Shown here piece after piece: positions 57,952-64,000 of a DNA stretch of 64,000 nucleotides. The position numbers and the translations under genes are program-made. Positions within the stretch are counted from its first letter, which is position 1; every line of letters starts with the position of its first letter. The DNA is taken from positions 62,001 to 126,000 of the forward strand of contig NZ_AQQP01000010.1 in assembly GCF_002210165.1 (NCBI RefSeq). The letters are read 5' to 3'. The notes under the pieces are model-generated. The model searched no databases, had not been told where the DNA came from, and saw nothing but the letters and a program-made list of their open reading frames with translations. Origin of the DNA: Phaeobacter sp. 22II1-1F12B. GTDB lineage: Bacteria; Pseudomonadota; Alphaproteobacteria; Rhodobacterales; Rhodobacteraceae.

Positions 57952-58113
57952 CGGCACCTCCCTCAATAGATATCCCACCCGGTTATGAGGCCCCGCCCCG
58001 CCAAGAGCAAGCCCAGCATTGTCGCAGCCCGCCGCCCAGGGAAAGCCGCCTGTTAACCTCGCGTTAGCCACCGGTCCCTAGCCTAGAGCCAAGCAATCGA
58101 AAGGAACTTTGTC

Positions 58114-58833
58114 ATGGCCGATTCGGACCCGCTTCAGCAGCCCCACACCATGCCGACTGCCAGCCGTCCGTTGCTGGGCCTGACCATTCTTGTGGTGGAA
58201 GACAGCCGTTATGCCAGCGAAACCATGCGTCTTTTGTGCCTGCGCAGCGGGGCGCGTATCCGGCGGGCTGATTGCCTGAAATCCGCGCGGCGCCATCTTC
58301 AGGTTTATCGCCCCTCGGCGGTGATCGTCGATCTTGGCCTGCCCGATGGCTCCGGGCTTGATCTTATCTCGGAACTGAACCGCGCCGCACCCCGCGTCGG
58401 CATTCTTCTGGCGACCTCTGGCGATGACAACGCCGAACAGGCCGCGATGGCTGCCGGGGCGGATGATTTCCTTGCCAAGCCAATTACTTCTCTGGCGTTG
58501 TTCCAGTCGGTGATCATCGGGCGCCTGCCGCCTGAACGACGTCCTTTCACCCTGCACCCCGTAAGCGAGGTTGTCGTTGAACCGGACCCGATCGCGCTTC
58601 AGGACGATCTGGCCCATGTGGCCGATGTCCTGAGCGCGGATACCGAGGGCGGAACGCTCGATTATCTCGCGCAGTTCATTGGCGGTATCGCCCGCAGCGT
58701 CGATGACACGCCGCTGGCCGAGGCTGCCGATAACCTTGCGAAATCACGCCGTGACGGCACCCCTGTCGGCCCCGCGACAGCGCTGATCGCCGGGCTGGTC
58801 AACGAAAGACTGCAACAGAGAAAGGCCATTTGA
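58114..58833 (+). CDS. Single-receiver response regulator with unassigned C-terminal region
   Basis: 239 residues. The receiver domain (about 23-140) has D30, phosphoacceptor D73 (VIVDLGLPDG), S102 and K122 (AKPIT), all correct for phosphorylation. The remaining 100 residues (about 140-239) have no recognised DNA-binding or enzymatic domain and read as helical (IALQDDLAHVADVL, DYLAQFIGGIARSVD); this part could be a Hpt-like or partner-binding module. No histidine kinase is near. A 48-residue membrane protein follows after one base, so they are probably co-translated. Confidence 0.88.
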   Translation: MADSDPLQQPHTMPTASRPLLGLTILVVEDSRYASETMRLLCLRSGARIRRADCLKSARRHLQVYRPSAVIVDLGLPDGSGLDLISELNRAAPRVGILLATSGDDNAEQAAMAAGADDFLAKPITSLALFQSVIIGRLPPERRPFTLHPVSEVVVEPDPIALQDDLAHVADVLSADTEGGTLDYLAQFIGGIARSVDDTPLAEAADNLAKSRRDGTPVGPATALIAGLVNERLQQRKAI

Positions 58834-58834
58834 C

Positions 58835-58981
58835 ATGATCGAGACATTTCTGATCGCCCTCTTCGCAATGCTCGTCGCCCTTTATGTTCAGGCCCGCAAA
58901 GCCGCCCGCGAAATACGCAAACACCGCGAGGAAAGCGGCATGGCGTCCCTCGGCACGATCATCCTCGACCCTACCGATTGA
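58835..58981 (+). CDS. Small single-span membrane protein (48 residues)
   Basis: It begins one base after the stop of the response regulator, with AAAGG about eight bases before the ATG. The first 18 residues (MIETFLIALFAMLVALYV) form a membrane helix; the next part is basic (ARKAAREIRKHREE), so the C-terminus is probably cytoplasmic, and the protein ends GTIILDPTD. It is short and easily missed in annotation. Convergent GNAT gene lies 67 bases away. Its function is unknown; the tight linkage suggests a role with the regulator. Confidence 0.7.
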   Translation: MIETFLIALFAMLVALYVQARKAAREIRKHREESGMASLGTIILDPTD

Positions 58982-59048
58982 AACATCAGGATCGCCTAAC
59001 AAAATCTTGTATTCAAATCGCTTTCGGACATCTCGTCGGGGGGATAAA

Positions 59049-59798
59049 TCAGACCTCAGGTGGCAATCCCTGATCGAGCAGTGCCGGGTCGTCCGAGACC
59101 CGGATCTTGCGGGTCAGATTGCTCAGCCGTTCAACCTGGCGGCCCTCGGCATCGAAGTTATCCGGGGACAGCCATTCGGCATAGGCGGCAGACAGTGCGG
59201 GCCATTCCTGATTGATTGCCGCGAACCACGCGGTATCTCGGTTGCGCCCCTTCACCACCAGCGCCTGACGGAAAACGCCCTCGTAACTGAACCCGAGACG
59301 CTGAGCCGCTGCCCGAGACGGCATGTTCAGCGCGTTGCACTTCCATTCATACCGACGATAGCCGGCCTCAAAGGCCCAGCGCATCATCAGCGCCATCGCC
59401 TCGGTCGCCGCGCGGGTCCGCTGCAGGCGCGGGGCATAGTTGATATTGCCGACCTCGATCGAACCGGCCGCCGGATCGATCCGCAGATAAGACGCAACGC
59501 CGCCGTACTGCCCGGTCTCCAGATCCTTGACCGCGTAAAAACAGAGGCCAGGATCCGCCGTCGCCTCCTTGACCCAGCGATGGTACATCGAGGCCGAGGA
59601 AAACGGCCCGACCGGCATGTAATCCCACAGCCAGTCCTCGCCATCATAGGCCGCAAACAAAAGCGCCGCGTGATCCTCGGCACTCAGGGGTTCAAGACGG
59701 GCATAACGCCCCTCAAGAACTGCACCTTCGGGACGGGGCGGCGGGGTCCAGTCCGGCACAGGCAGACCGACGGGGCGGGAAACGCTGAGATTGCTCAT
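59049..59798 (-). CDS. GNAT family N-acetyltransferase
   Basis: 249 residues, a RimJ/RimL-like acetyltransferase with a 30-residue proline-containing N-terminal extension. The GNAT signs are VEVGNI-like text (SIEVGNINYAPRLQRTRAATEAM), EWKCNALNMPSRAAAQRLGFSYEGVFRQ, and the C-terminal strand region. The substrate is unknown. It is the last gene of a minus-strand set with DUF1501 and DUF1800, with a 44-base gap. Confidence 0.9.
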   Translation of the reverse strand: MSNLSVSRPVGLPVPDWTPPPRPEGAVLEGRYARLEPLSAEDHAALLFAAYDGEDWLWDYMPVGPFSSASMYHRWVKEATADPGLCFYAVKDLETGQYGGVASYLRIDPAAGSIEVGNINYAPRLQRTRAATEAMALMMRWAFEAGYRRYEWKCNALNMPSRAAAQRLGFSYEGVFRQALVVKGRNRDTAWFAAINQEWPALSAAYAEWLSPDNFDAEGRQVERLSNLTRKIRVSDDPALLDQGLPPEV

Positions 59799-59842
59799 CT
59801 GTCGACTCTATGACCTTCCGCAAGCAAGGCAAAGCCTTGGAA

Positions 59843-61051
59843 TCATAATAAAAGACCCGGGTCGCCGCCCATTTGCAACCCCGGAAACACGACCCTTTCA
59901 AGCGTGGCCTGATCCAGCCCGGCCATGCCGCGCAAAATCCAGGCCGCAGGCGCGCGCACATCCTGCGTGGGCATCAGGTCGCGCCGCTCGAAAAGGCTCG
60001 CCTCGCCCAGCCCGGGCCAGTCCCCGTAAACGCGACCGCCGCGAATGGCGCCGCCTGCCATGATCATCGCGCCGCCGGTGCCGTGGTCGGTGCCGCCGGT
60101 GCCGTTCAGCTGCGCGGTACGACCGAATTCCGTCATCGCGACGACTGCGGTTTTTTGCCAGACCGCCTCTCCCACCCCCGCCTGCAAAGCAAGGATCGTG
60201 TCGGCCAGCCGCCCCAGCGCGGGCTGAATTGCGCGGCTTTGGTTGTTATGCGTGTCCCAGCCGTTGATCGAAAAGGACGCGATCCTCGTATCGCCGCGCA
60301 GCTGATCGGCGGTAAACTCGGCAACCTTCAGATGCGCTTTCGAAGGCGGCGTCGGCGGTGGCGCCATCGGCTCATCCTCGTCCACTGTCACGCTCAGCGG
60401 GCCGGGTTGCTCGTCCATGTCCGACAGCATCAGCGCCTCGTTCAGCGCCGCGTGAAAGGCCGGATCGTCCTGCATCACCATCTGCGCCAGCCGCAGCGCC
60501 TGCGGGCTCAGCACAAGGTTGGCATCGGGCGACCAGTCGGCCACCGGCGCCGGCCCGTTCAGCACTTTCATCTCGCCGTGACCGATGGCGAAGGCAGTGC
60601 GCGATTCAATGCCCCCCACCTCGCCCAACATCCGGTTGAGCCAGCCATCGCGCGAACCGTTCAAAGCATCGGTCCCCGCTTCAAGCAGATCCTGCCCGTC
60701 GAAATGGCTTCGCTTGTCGCGATAAGGTGTTGAAACCGCGTGCACAAATCCAAGCTGCCCCTTGGCCCAAAGCGGCATCAACCGGTTCAGCGCCGGATGC
60801 AGCGCAAAGAACCCGTCAAGGTCGGGCGCTTCCCCGCCGAGCGCCCCGCGCAGCTCTGCATATTCCGGCGCGCCATAGGGGCGCACCACGTCCAGACCGT
60901 CCATCGCACCGCGCAGGATGATCACCACCAGCCGCGTGTCCCATGGCGCGGCGGCAAAGCTCATCGGCGTCAGCAGGGGCGAGGCCGCAACCGAACAGCC
61001 GATCAGCGACGACCGGGCAAGAAAAGCGCGGCGGGAAAGGGCCTTGGTCAT
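59843..61051 (-). CDS. DUF1501 family Tat-exported protein
   Basis: 402 residues. The N-terminus has a twin-arginine signal: SRRAFLA at about 6-12, then a hydrophobic segment (SLIGCSVAASPLLTP). The rest matches DUF1501, related to sulfatases/phosphatases (alkaline phosphatase superfamily), with VIILRGAMDGLDVVRPYG, SHFDGQDLLEAGTD, NGWDTHNNQ and TEFGRTAQLNGTGGTDHGTGG. The gene is paired with DUF1800, ten bases downstream of it. Family function is unknown; the two are usually paired. The frame to 61168 lies in the DUF1800 gene and is not real. Confidence 0.9.
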   Translation of the reverse strand: MTKALSRRAFLARSSLIGCSVAASPLLTPMSFAAAPWDTRLVVIILRGAMDGLDVVRPYGAPEYAELRGALGGEAPDLDGFFALHPALNRLMPLWAKGQLGFVHAVSTPYRDKRSHFDGQDLLEAGTDALNGSRDGWLNRMLGEVGGIESRTAFAIGHGEMKVLNGPAPVADWSPDANLVLSPQALRLAQMVMQDDPAFHAALNEALMLSDMDEQPGPLSVTVDEDEPMAPPPTPPSKAHLKVAEFTADQLRGDTRIASFSINGWDTHNNQSRAIQPALGRLADTILALQAGVGEAVWQKTAVVAMTEFGRTAQLNGTGGTDHGTGGAMIMAGGAIRGGRVYGDWPGLGEASLFERRDLMPTQDVRAPAAWILRGMAGLDQATLERVVFPGLQMGGDPGLLL

Positions 61052-61061
61052 CTCGGGTCTC

Positions 61062-62435
61062 CTATCGTCTCTGGAAGGCGGGCGCGGCCAGCACCATCCC
61101 GATCGCATCGGACTGGCTCTCGGCGGCGCGGGCGGCAAATTGCACGTGTTCATCGGCGAAATCGCCAAGGGTCGAAGCGACGAACCCCATCGGCTCGGGC
61201 AGATCCGGGCAAAGCACCTGAGGCGCGCTCACCGCCCAGCGCAGCCGCATCGCCACGCCCTGCGGCGTGATCCACGCCTCGTCCTGCTCTGGCCAGCCAT
61301 CCGGCCCGTTCGGGTCCTGCCAGGGCTGACCCATGTCGCGCAGCGGGTTGACCAGCGTGCGCCGCATATCGCGCCGCCGCAGCTGCGCCACGTGGTCAGG
61401 GTCGACCGCCAGCGCCCGCCAGCCCGAGGCGATGAAATCCACCGGCGGCTTGACGTTGGCGCGCGGCGTGTCCCATGCGGCGGGGTGCTCCAGCAGCGCG
61501 CCATAGACCGCCATCAGGTCACCCCCGCTCGCGACGTAGCGCTCGGTCACATGCGCCACCAGACTTTCGTCCGGGGTGTCCGACACGAAATGCACCGCCA
61601 GTTTCGACGCGATATGGCGCGCGGTCACCGGATGGACCGCAAGGTCGTGCAGCGCCTCAAGCACCGGCCCAAGCCGCGCCGGATCGCCGCCATAACTCTT
61701 GCCCATGATCTGCTCTGCCCCCGGTTCGGCGAAACCCCGGCGGAACTGGAAACCTCCATCGAATCCGAAAGTTAGCCCAGTAAACAGCTCGGCCAGCTGG
61801 CGCACGTCATCCTGACTATAGGGCCCGCCAACCCCCAGCGTGTGCAACTCCATCACCTCGCGGGCGAGGTTCTCGTTCAGCCCGTCAAGCCGGTCATTGC
61901 GCTTGACCGCCTTGCTGTTCGGCCCGGTCGACCGGTTCTGGTCGAGAAAATGCAGCATCAGCGGATGGGTGACCACGGCGCTCAGCATATCACCGAAAGT
62001 GGCCGTCACATTGGGGCGGATCGCATCCTCAATATAGGGCGCGGTCGCCGTGCGCAGCAGCCCGATCTTGCCCTTGGCGGTGAAATGATCGGCCCAGAAG
62101 GCGACAAGCCGCTCGCGAAATCCGCATTGCGTATGGGTGCAACGCAGCATCGCCCGCATTGCCCATTCCATGCCAACCTCGTTCTGCGCGCGGCGGGCGG
62201 CGCGATAGGCCTCGCGTTTTTCCTGATCCTTGGTCTTCTGGAACGCCTTGCGCAGCTTGCGCGTCTCGACCACCCAGGCGCTGAACTGGCCGAAACTGTC
62301 GATGGGAAACCGCGTTGCCATCTCGTCCGGCGCGGCAAGCGCGGTCAGCATGGCCTCGGGCGAGGCAGGCGGCGCGACCACCGGCGACATGCCATAGCCA
62401 AAGCGCATCTCGGCAAGCTGTGCGGAAAAACCCAT
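61062..62435 (-). CDS. DUF1800 family protein
   Basis: 457 residues. It carries the DUF1800 motifs LRCTHTQCGFRERLVAFWADHFTA, NENLAREVMELHTLGVGGPYSQDDVRQLAELFTGLTFG, and TARHIASKLAVHFVSD. It has no clear signal peptide of its own, so it may travel with the Tat-exported DUF1501 partner or remain in the cytoplasm. The pair is widespread in bacteria but its role is unknown. It is divergent from the hemerythrin gene (183 bases). Confidence 0.9.
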   Translation of the reverse strand: MGFSAQLAEMRFGYGMSPVVAPPASPEAMLTALAAPDEMATRFPIDSFGQFSAWVVETRKLRKAFQKTKDQEKREAYRAARRAQNEVGMEWAMRAMLRCTHTQCGFRERLVAFWADHFTAKGKIGLLRTATAPYIEDAIRPNVTATFGDMLSAVVTHPLMLHFLDQNRSTGPNSKAVKRNDRLDGLNENLAREVMELHTLGVGGPYSQDDVRQLAELFTGLTFGFDGGFQFRRGFAEPGAEQIMGKSYGGDPARLGPVLEALHDLAVHPVTARHIASKLAVHFVSDTPDESLVAHVTERYVASGGDLMAVYGALLEHPAAWDTPRANVKPPVDFIASGWRALAVDPDHVAQLRRRDMRRTLVNPLRDMGQPWQDPNGPDGWPEQDEAWITPQGVAMRLRWAVSAPQVLCPDLPEPMGFVASTLGDFADEHVQFAARAAESQSDAIGMVLAAPAFQRR

Positions 62436-62618
62436 GATCCTAACCCTTTAGCATACGTCCCCAAGACCCGGGACCTATCGGCAGTTTGTCGAGATGTTCT
62501 GCCGCTTGCACGGGTATAACGCATGAGAGCGGGAAAACCGTCGCTCAACCGGCAATTTTTCGCGAAACCGGAAGGCCCCTCGCCGCGTTCTGCTCTCATG
62601 TTTCAAGGGAGCACCCAG

Positions 62619-63095
62619 ATGACCGACATTTACAGCGCCATCAAGGCAGATCACGACAATCACCGCAAGCTTCTCGACCGGATCGAACATACCTCCGGCG
62701 ACAGCAACGACCGACGCGACGCCTGGGATGAATTCTACCGCGATGTCAAAAGCCATGCCGCCGCCGAAGAAGAAACATTCTATTCCAAGCTGATCTCCAA
62801 GACATGGGGTCAGGACGCGGCCCGCCATTCCGTTCACGAACACCAGCAGCTTGACGATATCATGGAAGAGCTGAACGAAATGGATATGAGCCTTGGCGGC
62901 TGGCTGCAAAAGTTCAAGAAACTGCGCCACGACTACGAACATCACATCGACGAGGAAGAGGACGAAGTGTTCTCCCGCGCCCGCGAAGTCATCGATGAAT
63001 CCGACCTCAATGGCTATGGCGACCGGTTCGAGGCCCGCAAGGCCGAAGAGGTCAAACTGATCGCCAAGAAACGCGAAGACAGTCTCGAGGACTGA
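62619..63095 (+). CDS. Hemerythrin HHE domain protein
   Basis: 158 residues of a four-helix bundle with di-iron ligands spread over DHDNHRKLLDRI, HAAAEEETFY, HEHQQLDDIMEEL and HDYEHHIDEEEDEVF. Members sense or store oxygen, NO or iron, or act in repair of iron centres. ATG 62619 has GGGAGCACCCAG upstream; an ATG 21 bases upstream is an alternative. A strong bidirectional terminator follows and separates it from aspS. Confidence 0.92.
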   Translation: MTDIYSAIKADHDNHRKLLDRIEHTSGDSNDRRDAWDEFYRDVKSHAAAEEETFYSKLISKTWGQDAARHSVHEHQQLDDIMEELNEMDMSLGGWLQKFKKLRHDYEHHIDEEEDEVFSRAREVIDESDLNGYGDRFEARKAEEVKLIAKKREDSLED

Positions 63096-63117
63096 CAGGC
63101 GAAAGCCTGCAAAACGC

Positions 63118-63157
63118 AAAAAGGCCGTGGCGGAACGCATCCCGCCACGGCCTTTTT
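63118..63157. terminator. Bidirectional terminator between the hemerythrin gene and aspS
   Basis: A long stem: AAAAAGGCCGTGGCGG (63118-63133) pairs with CCGCCACGGCCTTTTT (63142-63157), with an 8-base loop. It ends both convergent genes. Confidence 0.92.
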
Positions 63158-63174
63158 CTTGGTTCAAACCGTTG

Positions 63175-64000
63175 TTATTCCTTGGGAAGCACCCTCAGAC
63201 CCAGCTCCATGAGCTGATCGCTTGTTGGATCCGACGGCGCGTTCATCATCAGGTCTTCTGCGCGCTGGTTCATTGGGAACATGATGACCTCGCGGATATT
63301 CGCCTCTTCCGCCAGCAACATCACGATCCGGTCGATCCCGGCAGCACAGCCCCCGTGCGGCGGTGCGCCATACTGGAACGCATTGACCATGCCGCCAAAG
63401 CGTTTCTCGACTTCTTCCTTGCCATAGCCGGCAATTTCAAACGCCTTGAACATGATCTCCGGGCGGTGGTTCCGGATCGCGCCCGAAACCAGCTCATAAC
63501 CGTTGCAGGCAAGGTCATACTGATAGCCCAGCACCTCAAGCGGATCGCCTTCCAGCGCCGCCATCCCGCCCTGCGGCATCGAGAACGGGTTGTGCTCGAA
63601 ATCGATCTTGCCGGTTTCCTCGTCCTTTTCGTAGATCGGGAAATCGACGATCCACGCAAAGGCGAAACGCTCCGTGTCGGTCAGGCCCAGTTCCTCGCCG
63701 ATGACGGTGCGCGCCTTGCCCGCAACGGTCTGGAACGCCGCGGGCTTGCCACCAAGGAAGAAGGCCGCATCGCCGACGCCAAGGCCCAGCTGCTGCCGGA
63801 TCGCCTCGGTCCGCTCGGGGCCGATGTTCTTGGCCAGCGGACCAGCCGCCTCCATCCCATCGCCCTGATCACGCCAGAAGATATAACCCATCCCCGGCAG
63901 GCCCTCTTTCTGGGCGAACGCGTTCATCCGGTCGCAGAACTTGCGCGACCCGCCCGTCGGCGCAGGGATAGCGCGGATCTCGGTGCCTTCCTGCTCCAAC
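63175..64000 (-). CDS. aspS: Aspartyl-tRNA synthetase AspS, 3' part (start beyond the window)
   Basis: The coding sequence runs off the right end, and only the C-terminal 275 residues or so are seen. Class II synthetase features: the GAD insertion domain ([27 protein letters not shown]), then [23 protein letters not shown] (motif 2 vicinity) and [27 protein letters not shown] (motif 3). It charges tRNA-Asp and perhaps tRNA-Asn, because the archaeal-type or non-discriminating form cannot be judged from this part. Confidence 0.94.
   Translation of the reverse strand, partial: LEQEGTEIRAIPAPTGGSRKFCDRMNAFAQKEGLPGMGYIFWRDQGDGMEAAGPLAKNIGPERTEAIRQQLGLGVGDAAFFLGGKPAAFQTVAGKARTVIGEELGLTDTERFAFAWIVDFPIYEKDEETGKIDFEHNPFSMPQGGMAALEGDPLEVLGYQYDLACNGYELVSGAIRNHRPEIMFKAFEIAGYGKEEVEKRFGGMVNAFQYGAPPHGGCAAGIDRIVMLLAEEANIREVIMFPMNQRAEDLMMNAPSDPTSDQLMELGLRVLPKE

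Overview
The window reads as chromosomal DNA of a Rhodobacterales alphaproteobacterium (Roseobacter group). This rests on high G+C, the ruvCAB-(hypothetical)-ybgC-tolQRAB-pal-ybgF-tilS-ftsH order, a SAM-II riboswitch on metZ, a DUF1127 gene with an RpoH-like promoter, a phosphatidylcholine synthase of the Pcs type, and several short conserved proteins typical of the order. Genes are densely packed with many 1-4 base stop/start overlaps. I see no rRNA, tRNA, CRISPR array, prophage or insertion sequence. XerC is the housekeeping recombinase.

Region 1 (1-13.9 kb): an exported small protein on the plus strand with a structured 3' region, then a long minus-strand block of recombination (ruvC, ruvA, ruvB), envelope (ybgC, tolQ, tolR, tolA, tolB, pal, ybgF), tRNA modification (tilS) and membrane proteolysis (ftsH). 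A DUF1127 gene faces it behind a heat-shock-like promoter. Region 2 (13.4-25 kb): a small membrane protein, an MFS-MATE-prmA operon, priA, the small transaldolase, an APC-like membrane protein, DUF484-xerC, and phosphatidylcholine synthase. Region 3 (25-34.5 kb): ogt, a TrkH-type K+ transporter, GFA protein, folE2, metZ with its SAM-II leader, an alpha/beta hydrolase, a GST, yciB, a DMT-family exporter and mgtC.

Region 4 (34.4-45.4 kb): ftsY with an unusual proline-rich N-domain, a fused NuoE-NuoF-like diaphorase subunit without its usual partners, an AlkB-like hydroxylase that overlaps the next gene, xseA, a PfpI/DJ-1 protein, purD, and small conserved genes. Region 5 (45.6-50.4 kb): a capsule-export operon (kpsT-like, kpsE-like, kdsA, phosphohexomutase), which couples export machinery to Kdo and sugar-phosphate supply. 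Region 6 (50.4-64 kb): AsmA protein, rimO, a cysteine-rich small protein, an M48 lipoprotein, DUF167, nitroreductase, EI24 protein, methylmalonyl-CoA epimerase, a single-domain response regulator with a 48-residue membrane protein behind it, a DUF1800-DUF1501-acetyltransferase group, a hemerythrin and the 3' part of aspS.

The most interesting signal is upstream of metZ. A SAM-II riboswitch overlaps the ribosome-binding site of a 23-codon leader ORF, not that of metZ. The leader ORF spans a terminator-like hairpin, and its stop codon overlaps the metZ start. Other leads are the structured RNA after the first gene, phased TGTACA repeats, a cloverleaf-like intergenic repeat, and the unannotated 48-residue membrane protein. 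Nothing here is clearly a wholly new system. All family assignments are by reading motifs, not by database search.
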